A stretch of 64,000 nucleotides of DNA from the IMG/VR virus record IMGVR_UViG_3300027791_000009, positions 1 through 64,000 of that record; one strand, given 5' to 3'. Both the position numbers and the translations under genes were made by a program. Source of the DNA: a virus. Of the stretch, positions 25,473 to 33,585 are shown in pieces (within the stretch, counting starts at the first letter, position 1; each line of letters opens with the position of its first letter). The notes under the pieces are model-generated. The model made no database searches, was not told the DNA's origin, and saw only the letters and a list, made by a program, of their open reading frames with translations.

Positions 25473-25875
25473 ATCAGTTAGGTATGCAACTTTAAAGAAG
25501 AAAGTAAAAGCCGAATATGAGCATACTAGACAATACAAGACTACCTATAAAGACATTAAGAAAGTCTTTCAATGGATTAATGAGGCAGTCTTTGACGGCA
25601 AACTTGCACCGTTTAATGAGATAACGATACGAGATTTGAGACCAATAAAATGTTTTGGTCAGGTTACACAATGGGAGTGGAAAAGAAAAGGTACACAATC
25701 GTTTCATTTAGAAATGGCAGACAAGTACAGGAATAAAAAAGAATTCATTAGTACATTGGCCCACGAAATGGTCCACTTGTATCAAATGAGAAATGCAGGA
25801 GATAGTGGTAATCATAATGCTCTCTTCTATTCATTTAGGAAACCAATGGGTAGAGCCGGCATAGATATGATTTAA
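25432..25875 (+). CDS. SprT-like zinc metalloprotease
   Basis: 147 residues. HEMVH at 111-115 is the zinc-binding HExxH, followed by a third possible ligand in GNHNALF. The N-terminus has FQWINEAVFDGKLAPF, typical of SprT-like domains. Cellular SprT/SPRTN proteins digest DNA-protein crosslinks, so host protein removal from DNA is a reasonable guess. Early operon from 24887. Confidence 0.8.
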   Translation: MGEQTPVPKELKPKSVRYATLKKKVKAEYEHTRQYKTTYKDIKKVFQWINEAVFDGKLAPFNEITIRDLRPIKCFGQVTQWEWKRKGTQSFHLEMADKYRNKKEFISTLAHEMVHLYQMRNAGDSGNHNALFYSFRKPMGRAGIDMI

Positions 25876-25889
25876 ACTGATATAATATT

Positions 25890-26579
25890 ATGGTGAAAAA
25901 AGTGAAAATAGACTACAAAGAAAAAATAAGAACATTTAAATTATGGACTAAACGAGTATTAGGTGTATCAATGTTATTTTTAATAACATATGTCGTTGGT
26001 ACATTTAATCCTAACACATATTCTACAAATCAATTATCGAAAGATTACGAAACAAAATACCTAGAAAGACTACAAGAGTTAGAATTAAGAGAACCAGAAT
26101 TTACATACAACAATGACATACAATTTATTAGGGCAACTCATAAATGTATTGACTTCTTAAACTTCTCACAACCAGATGTGTTTAGAGTACCATACGAAAT
26201 GATAACAGCACAGGCTGCTCTGGAGAGTGGTTGGGGTACAAGTAGATTTGCACAAGAAGGTAATAATCTATTCGGTATCAGAATATTTAACAAAGACTAT
26301 CCACATATGTTACCAAGAGGTATGCCAAAGTGGAAAGGTTGGGGTGTAAGAATATTTGCCTCGAAGTGTGAAAGTGTAAAAGAATTTGTTAGGTTGATGA
26401 ATGAACATTCAGCCTATGAGAAATTCCGTAAGTTGAGATTAAAACAACTTGCAGAAGACGGCCAAATGGATCCAATAGAATTAGTTAAGACATTGGATAA
26501 ATTTAGCACAACAACTGATTATGCAGACCGTGTAATTAGTATTATTAAAAAAGTGAGAAAATCAGAGGAGAGTAAATAA
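25890..26579 (+). CDS. Membrane-anchored glucosaminidase (Bax/FlgJ-like), endolysin candidate
   Basis: 229 residues. An N-terminal hydrophobic helix (about 23-40) works as signal anchor. Catalytic-type region EMITAQAALESGWGTSRFAQE (about 109-129) with Glu118 as the likely acid, then NNLFGIR. This is the beta-N-acetylglucosaminidase family that cleaves peptidoglycan glycan. The N-terminal anchor could make it a signal-arrest type lysin (inference). Start ATG at 25890. Confidence 0.75.
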   Translation: MVKKVKIDYKEKIRTFKLWTKRVLGVSMLFLITYVVGTFNPNTYSTNQLSKDYETKYLERLQELELREPEFTYNNDIQFIRATHKCIDFLNFSQPDVFRVPYEMITAQAALESGWGTSRFAQEGNNLFGIRIFNKDYPHMLPRGMPKWKGWGVRIFASKCESVKEFVRLMNEHSAYEKFRKLRLKQLAEDGQMDPIELVKTLDKFSTTTDYADRVISIIKKVRKSEESK

Positions 26580-26896
26580 TGAGTAGACCAAACAACTGGG
26601 AAGACGAAAGCTACAATAATATCAAAGAAGACAACAGACCCTATATGGATCCGTATCTGAAAAATATGATTGAAAAAGCATTTAATACATTTAATAACTT
26701 GAAGAAAGGTCAAACGGAAGTTTACTTTACAGGTTTCTGGGCAGCCGATGTAATGCGTTGTTATCCAGGTAGACAATCAAATAAGATATTTGCAAAAATG
26801 CAGATAGCCTTGAATAGAAGTGACTTACAATTCTTTCAAAAGAAATTAGTTGGTAAATATTCAGATGGATTTGAATACATAGTACGAAAGGTTTAG
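26579..26896 (+). CDS. Hypothetical protein
   Basis: 105 residues, start overlaps the previous stop (TAATG). Contains KKGQTEVYFTGFWAADVMRCYPGR. No signal or membrane helix, no family recognised. Confidence 0.55.
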   Translation: MSRPNNWEDESYNNIKEDNRPYMDPYLKNMIEKAFNTFNNLKKGQTEVYFTGFWAADVMRCYPGRQSNKIFAKMQIALNRSDLQFFQKKLVGKYSDGFEYIVRKV

Positions 26897-26897
26897 T

Positions 26898-27965
26898 ATG
26901 GGTATTTTAGCATTTTTATCAGCAATCAGTATATCAAGTGTAGCAGCTTTGTATAGTATATTAGGTCTTGCCGCCATCTTTAGTGGTGCAAAGATACCTA
27001 TTATGATTATGGGTGGTGTGTTGGAGGTAGGTAAACTTGTTACCGCCTCTTGGTTATATCAAAACTGGAAGAACAAAGAATTACCAAAAACAATTAAATA
27101 CTACTTGACAACCTCCGTAGTTGTGTTAGTATTTGTTACCTCTATGGGTATATTTGGTTATCTATCAAAGGCACACCTAGACCAGGTTGTTCCTACTTCA
27201 TCTAATACAGCGAAAGTTGAGTTGATTGATAAACGAATACTACAAGAAGAACGAATAATAGAACGAGCAGAAAATACTTTATTGCAGTTAGATAAGTCTA
27301 TTGAGGTATTTCTAAAGAACGACTTTGCGACAAGAGGTTTAAGAGAACGAAAAAAACAAGAAGAAGAGAGAAACGAACTTAAACTTACAATAGATAAGTC
27401 AATGGATAACATAGACAACTATATGTTAGACAAGAATACATATGAATTAGAACAATCAAAGATAGAAGCAGAAGTAGGTCCTCTAAAATATATTGCTGAA
27501 CTGATATATGGAGACAATGCAAAAGACCACTTTGATGAAGCCGTAAGGTGGGTAATCATTGTATTGATATTTGTATTTGACCCTCTTGCAGTATTACTAT
27601 TGATTGCAGCCAACATATCTCTAGCACAATGGTCTTCAGGTAGAAAGAAGAAAAAAGAATTAACAATGAGACAACTTGATTTGCAGATTGCGAAAGAGAA
27701 CACGAAGCATAAAGAGAGTAAGAAACAGATTGACAACTACAAAGACTTCTTTACGAAGTTAGCAGGTAAACAATTATCAAATGAAGACTATGAGAAGTTT
27801 TTTACCATACTAGGTCATAAAGAGTTAAGAGAAATGGGTCTGGATCCTGATGAGATTCGTATTAAAATGGACCAAGTATTAGACTGGAATGCTACCGAAG
27901 TAAGAGAAACACCTTCAAAAAACGACAAAACATTAGTGAAATCAATGCTTGACAAAGACAACTAG
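26898..27965 (+). CDS. Conserved phage membrane protein with central coiled coil
   Basis: 355 residues: hydrophobic helices at about 3-28 and 30-50 (IMGGVLEVGKLVTASWLY), 68-90 (VVVLVFVTSMGIFGYLSKAH), a long coiled coil (about 108-190), a further helix pair (WVIIVLIFVFDPLAVLLLIAAN, about 217-238) and a charged tail. I recall this family from T4-like marine phages. It may act in superinfection control or lysis, but there is no proof. Confidence 0.6.
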   Translation: MGILAFLSAISISSVAALYSILGLAAIFSGAKIPIMIMGGVLEVGKLVTASWLYQNWKNKELPKTIKYYLTTSVVVLVFVTSMGIFGYLSKAHLDQVVPTSSNTAKVELIDKRILQEERIIERAENTLLQLDKSIEVFLKNDFATRGLRERKKQEEERNELKLTIDKSMDNIDNYMLDKNTYELEQSKIEAEVGPLKYIAELIYGDNAKDHFDEAVRWVIIVLIFVFDPLAVLLLIAANISLAQWSSGRKKKKELTMRQLDLQIAKENTKHKESKKQIDNYKDFFTKLAGKQLSNEDYEKFFTILGHKELREMGLDPDEIRIKMDQVLDWNATEVRETPSKNDKTLVKSMLDKDN

Positions 27966-27977
27966 GAGTGATATAAT
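27949..27977 (+). promoter_or_regulatory. Early promoter inside a gene end, ATG at expected +1
   Basis: GCTTGACA, 17-base spacer, TATAAT at 27972-27977. The -10 box abuts an ATG at 27978, and a second in-frame ATG at 27984 lies near +1. Confidence 0.8.
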
Positions 27978-28124
27978 ATGACTATGATTTACACAAAAGA
28001 GAGACAAGACGAACTTGTAGCAAACGCAGCTAGAATGATGAACAATGCGACCAACAAATGGTCAACTATGTACTGGACTGGTGTATGGAAACAACTATGT
28101 ATTAAATTCGGAAAGGTTAATTAG
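27978..28124 (+). CDS. 48-residue hypothetical protein with two start modes
   Basis: Readthrough mRNA has AGGAG at 27964-27968 before the ATG at 27978. mRNA from the promoter should begin near the second ATG (27984) and be leaderless. The product has NNATNKWSTMYWTGVWKQL. TAGTG overlap with the next gene. Confidence 0.55.
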   Translation: MTMIYTKERQDELVANAARMMNNATNKWSTMYWTGVWKQLCIKFGKVN

Positions 28125-28714
28125 TGAATATATTTGTATTAGATAAAGACCCTGTAATCGCAGCCAAGATGAGTTGTGATAAACATATTGTAAAGATGAT
28201 ACTAGAGAGCGCTCAAATGCTATGTACAGCAAAAAGAGTTGCAGACGGTGAATTGTATATGGCAAAAACAAAGAACGGTAGAGATATCAAAAGATGGCGA
28301 CTACCTAACTCTAACGAAGAAGCAGTTATATACAAGGCAGGTTGGCTAGGTCACCCTAGTACTAAGTGGGTAATGGAATCTGCTTACAATTATACTTGGT
28401 TGTTCAAACATTTTAAAGCATTGAACGAAGAATTTATGGAAAGATTTCCTAAGAACAAACCATTAGGTCATAAGTCTTTTCAGTTGCTAGGTGATATTCT
28501 AAAAGACCCACCTGTAAATGCAACACTAAATAAAATTATGACACTACCAACACCTGCTATGCCAGAAGAATGTAAAGTCTTCAATGAAGGTGTTATTGAT
28601 GTAGTTGCGAGTTATCGTAAATACTATATTATGAAAAAGGTAGGTTTTGCTAGATGGTCACATCCTGGTAAAACACCTGAATGGTTTACAGAAGGAGTTG
28701 CTAATGTCGGTTGA
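28124..28714 (+). CDS. Conserved phage protein, pyrimidine-dimer glycosylase-like (uncertain)
   Basis: 196 residues, GTG start. NIFVLDKDPVIAAKMSCDKHIVKMILESAQML (about 2-33), HPSTKWVMESAYNYTWL and a C-terminal YRKYYIMKKVGFARWSHPGKTPEWF match a protein common in T4-like marine phages that is sometimes linked to pyrimidine-dimer DNA glycosylases. I am sure of the phage family, not of the enzyme activity. Confidence 0.6.
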   Translation: MNIFVLDKDPVIAAKMSCDKHIVKMILESAQMLCTAKRVADGELYMAKTKNGRDIKRWRLPNSNEEAVIYKAGWLGHPSTKWVMESAYNYTWLFKHFKALNEEFMERFPKNKPLGHKSFQLLGDILKDPPVNATLNKIMTLPTPAMPEECKVFNEGVIDVVASYRKYYIMKKVGFARWSHPGKTPEWFTEGVANVG

Positions 28715-28883
28715 GTTTGGCGTACTCTTACTTGTAATCGGTATGTTTTGCACAATAATAGGTTTTCTTATAGCCTTTAAAATTGCAACATATAAAACAA
28801 AAAAAGTTGAAGGTGAAGAAAATGCTTTGACTAATTACCATAGAGATAATATCTATAAATATTATCCTAAGAACAATAAATAG
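28704..28883 (+). CDS. Small membrane protein
   Basis: 59 residues from the ATG at 28704 (RBS AAGGAG). One or two N-terminal hydrophobic segments (FGVLLLVIGMFCTIIGFLIAF) and a charged tail. Overlaps the previous gene by 11 bases. A late promoter overlies its 3' end. Confidence 0.55.
   Translation: MSVEFGVLLLVIGMFCTIIGFLIAFKIATYKTKKVEGEENALTNYHRDNIYKYYPKNNK
28854..28861 (+). promoter_or_regulatory. T4-type late promoter
   Basis: TATAAATA, 36 bases before the ATG at 28898, inside the end of the preceding gene. Confidence 0.65.
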
Positions 28884-28897
28884 AAAGAGGAATAATT

Positions 28898-29284
28898 ATG
28901 ATGATAGAAACATTAGTAGGAAAGACAATTGTACATTTAAATAATATGCAGTTGAGCCATTGGCAAACAAAGAGTTATAGTGAACACGAAGGACTAGGTG
29001 AATACTATACAAAATTAAATACCTTAAATGATAGACTTGTAGAAACATATCAAGGTAATGCAAATCTAAGAGTACACATTGAAAGCGGTCAACACACATT
29101 ACAAAATTATCAATCGTGTGACCATACGGTATCTGAAATCGTACAATACGGACAAGATTTAGCGAAAGCGTCTTATGACTTATCGCAAAAGAATAATTTA
29201 CACCAGTATGAAGATTTACTTTCCATACTTGAAGATATGGCAGAAGCTGTATCACAAGTGCAATATCACTTGTCGTTGAAGTAG
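28898..29284 (+). CDS. Conserved phage protein (DUF5856-like, helical bundle)
   Basis: 128 residues. HLNNMQLSHWQTKSYSEHEGLGEYYTKLNTLNDRLVETYQG (about 13-53) matches DUF5856-like phage proteins with a ferritin-like helical layout (HWxTKSYxEHxxLGxxY). RBS GAGGAA. Preceded by a late promoter. The role is unknown; metal storage is not shown. Confidence 0.65.
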   Translation: MMIETLVGKTIVHLNNMQLSHWQTKSYSEHEGLGEYYTKLNTLNDRLVETYQGNANLRVHIESGQHTLQNYQSCDHTVSEIVQYGQDLAKASYDLSQKNNLHQYEDLLSILEDMAEAVSQVQYHLSLK

Positions 29285-29291
29285 AAAGAAA

Positions 29292-29603
29292 ATGCCATTA
29301 TACTCATTTAAAAATAAGAAAACGGGCAAAGAGTTTGAAGATTTAATGACTATTGCAGAAAAAGAGGTGTACCTGAAGAAGAATAAACATATTCAACAGA
29401 TGGTCACTTCTATAAATATCATTAGTGCAACAGGATATAGTAGCAGAATTAAAAACGACAATGGTTGGAAAGAACTTCAATCAAAGATTGCAGAAAAGAA
29501 TCCTGGCACTCACTTCTCAGCTCAACATGGAAAAGCGTCAACGAAAGATATTAAGACAAGGCAAGTATTAAGAAAACACGGAATATTACCAAGAGAAAGA
29601 TGA
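29292..29603 (+). CDS. FmdB-like conserved phage protein without Cys
   Basis: 103 residues. MPLYSFKNKKTGKEFEDLM begins like the FmdB zinc-ribbon proteins, but the metal-binding Cys are missing. A middle GWKELQSKIAEKNPGT segment is one I recall from T4-like marine phages. The next start overlaps its end. Confidence 0.6.
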   Translation: MPLYSFKNKKTGKEFEDLMTIAEKEVYLKKNKHIQQMVTSINIISATGYSSRIKNDNGWKELQSKIAEKNPGTHFSAQHGKASTKDIKTRQVLRKHGILPRER

Positions 29604-29830
29604 AATATTTACTACTACTATTGCTGTTCACTCTCACTACCGGTTGTGGTGCAAACCTATCAGGTCTGTTTACACTAGGTGGTATGGGTAGTGCAGTTGC
29701 AAGTAAGAATAGTCTTAGTATAGCGTATAGTACCTTTGACTTAGGTGTTATGGCAACAACAGACAAGAATATTAGAGAACACGCTTTAATAAAACTTGAA
29801 GAACATAAGAAGGAGGACCTAGATGAGTAA
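29600..29830 (+). CDS. Small lipoprotein
   Basis: 76 residues, lipobox TTGC (Cys16), then a Gly-rich stretch and an acidic helical end. Overlaps both neighbours. Confidence 0.6.
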   Translation: MKYLLLLLLFTLTTGCGANLSGLFTLGGMGSAVASKNSLSIAYSTFDLGVMATTDKNIREHALIKLEEHKKEDLDE

Positions 29831-30218
29831 AGACATACCAGATTATATGCGAGGGTTTGATTTAAATGATGAGAGTTGGGGAGTAGGACCTGCTGTTGCA
29901 GAAGTACCTAAATCTGAACCCGGCATTGACCCAAAACAATTAGATAGTCAATCTGCTGAACTATCTGAAATCAAAAATGATGTATCATCTATCAAGTCAG
30001 CGATGAATGAAATTATGCAGATAGTTGCTGAGAAAGATACTATAACAAAAGAACTAACGGATGAAGATGTTGCGAAGAGATTTAAAGATTTAGAAAAAAT
30101 CGTTTTACCTTTTCTATACAATTTATCTAAAACAGAGGAACCTTATATTCATTGGCCAAACAGAGGACCAATTATTAAGGCACAGATTGAGAAAATACTC
30201 AAGCTAACAAGAGGATAA
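29823..30218 (+). CDS. Conserved phage protein, coiled coil plus helical domain
   Basis: 131 residues: flexible N-terminus (MSKDIPDYMRGFDLNDE), coiled coil (about 45-68) and a conserved-looking end (EEPYIHWPNRGPIIKAQIEKIL). I recall the WPNRGP ending from marine T4-like phages, in proteins of unknown role. Confidence 0.6.
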   Translation: MSKDIPDYMRGFDLNDESWGVGPAVAEVPKSEPGIDPKQLDSQSAELSEIKNDVSSIKSAMNEIMQIVAEKDTITKELTDEDVAKRFKDLEKIVLPFLYNLSKTEEPYIHWPNRGPIIKAQIEKILKLTRG

Positions 30219-30225
30219 AACAAAA

Positions 30226-30696
30226 ATGAAATTAAGTAAAAATTTTAGTCTAAAGGAACTAACTGCTTCGCAGACAGCGGAACGGAAAGGTATTAATAAT
30301 AATCCTAATGACGACCAAATTACTTCTATGCAAAAGTTGTGTGAAAACATCTTACAACCAGTAAGAGACCATTACGCTACACCGGTAACGGTATCAAGCG
30401 GATTCCGAAGTGAGGAATTATGTGTATCTATTGGAAGTAGTGTTAACTCTCAACACGCAAAAGGTCAAGCGGCCGACTTTGAAATCTTTGGGGTACCCAA
30501 TGCTGAACTAGCAAAATGGATATCTGAAAATTTAGATTTTGACCAATTGATACTAGAATTCCATAAGACAGATGAACCTAACAGCGGTTGGATTCATTGC
30601 TCATACAAGTCTACTACAGACAATAGAAAACAGACTTTAAGAGCATTTAGAAATGAAAGTGGTAAGACACAATACGAAGAATACAAACCAGCATGA
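30226..30696 (+). CDS. Peptidase M15-like peptidoglycan hydrolase
   Basis: 156 residues. SSGFRSEELC (about 57-66), SQHAKGQAADFEI (about 75-87) and GWIHCSY (about 124-130) supply the His, Asp and His zinc site of M15 D-Ala-D-Ala carboxypeptidases and L-alanyl-D-Glu endopeptidases. No signal peptide, so it would need a holin or a virion route. With the glucosaminidase at 25890 it gives the phage two wall-cutting activities. Confidence 0.8.
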   Translation: MKLSKNFSLKELTASQTAERKGINNNPNDDQITSMQKLCENILQPVRDHYATPVTVSSGFRSEELCVSIGSSVNSQHAKGQAADFEIFGVPNAELAKWISENLDFDQLILEFHKTDEPNSGWIHCSYKSTTDNRKQTLRAFRNESGKTQYEEYKPA

Positions 30697-30760
30697 GCTC
30701 TCGGTGAGTTTTCTAAAGACGATATAAACGATATGTACACAAAGAAAGGTGCATAGGTGC

Positions 30761-30789
30761 TTGACAAGTGTTCATTATGATGTTATAAT
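30761..30789 (+). promoter_or_regulatory. Early promoter
   Basis: GTGCTTGACA, 17-base spacer, TATAAT at 30784-30789. Confidence 0.85.
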
Positions 30790-30821
30790 GAGTGATAATT
30801 AAATAAGATAAGGATTAAATA

Positions 30822-31520
30822 ATGGCTAAAGAATTTAAATTTGCTGAATTGAACAAGGACTTACTGCCTAATACGAAAGGTCGTAGACAAGATGGTATTC
30901 GTTTTTACGAAGTTGAAGGACAAAACTATCCTTCTGTAACCTCTATTTTAGGTATCAGAAAAACTGATGGTCTAAAGAAGTGGCGTGAAAGTATCGGCGA
31001 AGATGTCGCTAACTTTGAAATGCGAAGAGCCGCAAACCGTGGTAAAGCAACTCACAATCTAGTAGAGAACTATATCAAAGGTGAAACGCCTAGTGAAAGA
31101 GGTGTACTACCTCTTGGTCTATTCCGACTAATGAAACCATACCTAGAAAATCTAGGTGACATACACTTGATTGAAGCAATCATGTATTCAAAAGAGTTAA
31201 CACTTGCTGGACAAGTAGATTGTATCGCTCAATATAGAGATAAACTTTCTGTAATTGACTTTAAAACTGCTAACAAAGCAAAGATTGAAGAGTGGATTGA
31301 TAATTACTTTTTACAGACAACTGCCTATGCAGTAATGTATGAGGAGACATTCGGTACACCGATAGAACAAATCGTAGTGTTAATTGCAGGTGAAGACGGT
31401 TCTATGCAAGAGTGGATTAAGAAACCAGAAGATTACAAACCACAATTGATGGAATCAATCAAAGAATTTTATAAATATTACGAAAACAAAAAGTTAGAAA
31501 CAGCGAATAAAACTACATAA
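30822..31520 (+). CDS. PD-(D/E)XK nuclease (MGME1/Cas4-like exonuclease)
   Basis: 232 residues. SVTSILGIRKTDGLKKWRE near the N-terminus, GKATHNLVENYI (about 70-81) with the early His, AIMYSKELTLAGQVDCIAQYRDKLSVIDFKTA (about 121-152) giving the Glu, Asp and D-F-K of the PD-(D/E)XK site, then FLQTTAYAVMYEE. Matches the phage exonucleases related to mitochondrial MGME1. A role in recombination or DNA end processing is inferred. Confidence 0.85.
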   Translation: MAKEFKFAELNKDLLPNTKGRRQDGIRFYEVEGQNYPSVTSILGIRKTDGLKKWRESIGEDVANFEMRRAANRGKATHNLVENYIKGETPSERGVLPLGLFRLMKPYLENLGDIHLIEAIMYSKELTLAGQVDCIAQYRDKLSVIDFKTANKAKIEEWIDNYFLQTTAYAVMYEETFGTPIEQIVVLIAGEDGSMQEWIKKPEDYKPQLMESIKEFYKYYENKKLETANKTT

Positions 31521-31546
31521 TTGTTTCTACAAACAAAAGGTAAACA

Positions 31547-31876
31547 ATGTTAAAGAAACTATTAATCATTGTAATGTTTGTGATGACAAGTAATTATGTT
31601 AGTGCCAACAACGATATATTCTATCAGAACCAAGCACCTATAATGTGTACTACTCCTGTTCAAATGGACCAATTTTTGAACGATAATGGAATGAAACCAT
31701 ATAGTCTTGGATTTGGAAGAAACGGTGGCACTATAGATGGCGATATTGTTTTTGCTTTATCGCATTGGAAGAATGAAGACGGTACTATGATAGCTGTTAT
31801 AGAGACACCAGCAAACGGAGAAAAGTGCATGGTGTACATGATATTTAATTATAACGAAGTCATACAAAAGAATTAA
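31547..31876 (+). CDS. Small exported protein
   Basis: 109 residues, signal peptide about 1-20 (cut near VSA), Cys at MCTTPV and KCMVYM. I recall similar periplasmic proteins in pelagiphages. RBS AAAGG. The tmRNA gene begins directly after its stop. Confidence 0.55.
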   Translation: MLKKLLIIVMFVMTSNYVSANNDIFYQNQAPIMCTTPVQMDQFLNDNGMKPYSLGFGRNGGTIDGDIVFALSHWKNEDGTMIAVIETPANGEKCMVYMIFNYNEVIQKN

Positions 31877-32104
31877 TTGTAGATGGTGGTGTAAGAACCG
31901 TGCTGGACATGGGGGCAGTACCCATCACCTCCACCAAAATATATGGGGGTGAACTAGGATCGACAGACGCAGATGACCCATTGGAGATTAATAGTTGGCG
32001 AACTTAAACGCATTTTAAATGGCGAAGCAAATTTTGCCCTTGCTGCCTAGTTAATAGGTAACGGAGTTTGAGAGGTACTTGGCAACAGAAACTTCTCGTT
32101 TTCA
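31877..32104 (+). ncRNA. ssrA: Circularly permuted (two-piece) tmRNA
   Basis: The acceptor piece comes first: T-arm ATGGG/CCCAT (31909-31913, 31921-31925), acceptor strand CACCTCC (31926-31932), discriminator A and encoded CCA (31934-31936). After only 8 bases follows the 5' strand GGGGGTG (31945-31951), pairing 7 of 7 with a G3-U70 wobble, the alanine identity of tmRNA. P2 pairs CAGACG (31964-31969) with CGTGCTG (31899-31905). The tag frame ends NGEANFALAA then TAG (32048-32050). A GAGAGGT/ACTTCTC hairpin and T-run (about 32070-32104) closes the gene. The order acceptor-then-coding is the permuted form of alphaproteobacteria. Confidence 0.88.
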
Positions 32105-32117
32105 AAAGGAGAGAGAA

Positions 32118-32390
32118 ATGAAAACAATATTTCTAGTAGTTGCAATACTACTAAACACAGAAGGAGATAGAACTCCTAGATATCACCCTGCTTATCAGTT
32201 TGATACTCTACCAGAATGTATGGACTTTGTTCAAGGAAATAATAATGGTTTAGTTATGGGTCTAATGATGAAGTTAAGAGAAGAAAACGACAACAGCAGA
32301 ATAATCAATATAGGTTGTGGTGAAATGAGTCCAGAAGACGCAGATAAGATTATGAATGACTATCAGCAGAAACCTGGTGTTAGTGCTTGA
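32118..32390 (+). CDS. Small hypothetical protein
   Basis: 90 residues from the ATG at 32118 (RBS AAAAGGAG). A longer ORF start falls in the tmRNA 3' hairpin. Hydrophobic start MKTIFLVVAILLNTEG, then Cys at LPECMDF and IGCGEM. May be exported, but the signal is weak. Confidence 0.5.
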   Translation: MKTIFLVVAILLNTEGDRTPRYHPAYQFDTLPECMDFVQGNNNGLVMGLMMKLREENDNSRIINIGCGEMSPEDADKIMNDYQQKPGVSA

Positions 32391-32415
32391 CAAACCCGAT
32401 TAATTATAGTATAGT
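32387..32415 (+). promoter_or_regulatory. Early promoter with ATG at expected +1
   Basis: GTGCTTGACA, 17-base spacer, TATAGT at 32410-32415. The ATG at 32422 is 6 bases past the -10 box. Confidence 0.85.
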
Positions 32416-32421
32416 GAGAAC

Positions 32422-32631
32422 ATGAATAGCAAACAATTTAGTTTAGAAATAGAAGCCTTCAAAAAAGAGAAGAGAACATCTTATATGGATGCCATTGTTC
32501 TTTATTGCGAAGAAAGAGAGATTGACACGGCAACGGTTGGTCCATTAATTAACAAAGCGCTAAAAGAGAAGGTAGCGTTAGAGTGTCAGAAGTTAAATCT
32601 GTTACCTAAAACAAGTGAACTACCTATATAA
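32422..32631 (+). CDS. 33: Late transcription co-activator (gp33-like), probably leaderless
   Basis: 69 residues. YMDAIVLYCEEREIDTATVGPLINKALKEKV (about 21-51) and LNLLPKTSELPI at the end follow the marine T4-like gp33 pattern. In T4, gp33 links the sliding clamp gp45 to RNA polymerase with gp55 at TATAAATA promoters. There are many such promoters in this window. No RBS; the start sits at +1 of its promoter. Confidence 0.7.
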   Translation: MNSKQFSLEIEAFKKEKRTSYMDAIVLYCEEREIDTATVGPLINKALKEKVALECQKLNLLPKTSELPI

Positions 32632-33236
32632 TGTATGGAGGATTTGATGTATTTAAAATTTGGCTGGGTATTAAACTTCACTTTACTACCAACACATACG
32701 ACTATATCACCTATGGAGGTAAAGTCAATTGCAAACTAGAGACATTTACAAAACGAAATGACAAATACTTCTTTCACAAACTTTCTAAAAAATATAATGC
32801 AGAAGAAGCAGTTGACTTCTTTGTGTCAAACTTTTTACACCAAGATAAAGCTTGGATTGGCAATCTTGCTAAGTCTGATGGGCACGATATATACTTTGAT
32901 TACAAGAAGCGTAAAGATAGTTTTACTTATCAGTTTAGGAGTGAGTGTAGTAGTATTAGGAATAATATGGATACTAAGCGCTTGTCTTTTGATGACCTTT
33001 ATGTGGTTAATCGAGGTCAACATCCAATCTTTTTCAAGCTTCTCTTATCTAAACAAATTAGTTATGAAACTTTTGTGGTCTTTGAAGAGTTATTGGGATT
33101 TACTAGAAAATGGAATAAAGAGATTGAAGAAAAAGTAGTTTGGCCTATCTATGCTAAACGACTAAAGAAGTTTGCACCGTTCTTACGGTACAATAGAACA
33201 GAAACGAAGTTAATAATGAAAGAGATATTTAATTGA
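32631..33236 (+). CDS. 59: DNA helicase loader (gp59-like)
   Basis: 201 residues (T4 gp59 has 217). GGFDVFKIWLGIKLHFTTNTYDYITYGGKVN at the N-terminus and KYFFHKLSKKY near 44-54 are typical of gp59, which loads gp41 helicase onto forked DNA coated by gp32. Encoded between gp33 and gp32, as expected for the T4 group. Confidence 0.85.
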   Translation: MYGGFDVFKIWLGIKLHFTTNTYDYITYGGKVNCKLETFTKRNDKYFFHKLSKKYNAEEAVDFFVSNFLHQDKAWIGNLAKSDGHDIYFDYKKRKDSFTYQFRSECSSIRNNMDTKRLSFDDLYVVNRGQHPIFFKLLLSKQISYETFVVFEELLGFTRKWNKEIEEKVVWPIYAKRLKKFAPFLRYNRTETKLIMKEIFN

Positions 33237-33553
33237 GCAGTATGACAGACGAATATAAAAAGAAACTTGACGATAAGATTAAAGAATTAAATAGTACCAG
33301 AGTTTTTAAAAAGATAACACCTAAAGGTGACTTATCATGGTACATTAAATGGTTTTCTAGTGTTGTTATTCTCACTGGAATGGTTCTAACGGCGACTAAT
33401 ATACACCCATTAAACCTCTATTTTCACTTTGTAGGTGTAATAGGTTGGCTAATAGTAGGTATGTTATGGCACGATAGAGCATTGATTATGTTAAATGGAG
33501 TAGCGATTGCTATATTTGCTATGGGCATTATAAATGCTTATACAGGTGCTTGA
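33233..33553 (+). CDS. Small polytopic membrane protein
   Basis: 106 residues from TTG at 33233 (overlaps the gp59 stop) or 103 from the ATG at 33242. Hydrophilic N-terminus, then helices at about 38-56, 64-80 and 86-102. The pattern KWFSSVV, HPLNLYFHFVG, WLIVGMLWHDRALIMLN resembles the protein at 16320. Function unknown. Confidence 0.6.
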   Translation: MSSMTDEYKKKLDDKIKELNSTRVFKKITPKGDLSWYIKWFSSVVILTGMVLTATNIHPLNLYFHFVGVIGWLIVGMLWHDRALIMLNGVAIAIFAMGIINAYTGA

Positions 33554-33578
33554 CAAAAGAATAAAGAAAGTGTATAAT
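33550..33578 (+). promoter_or_regulatory. Early promoter with ATG at expected +1
   Basis: GTGCTTGACA, 17-base spacer, TATAAT at 33573-33578. The ATG at 33586 is 7 bases beyond. Confidence 0.85.
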
Positions 33579-33585
33579 GAGTACT

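Noticed and set aside
32758-33138. Plus-strand ORF of 126 codons inside gp59
   Set aside because: gp59 is well supported in another frame; this one is a shadow.
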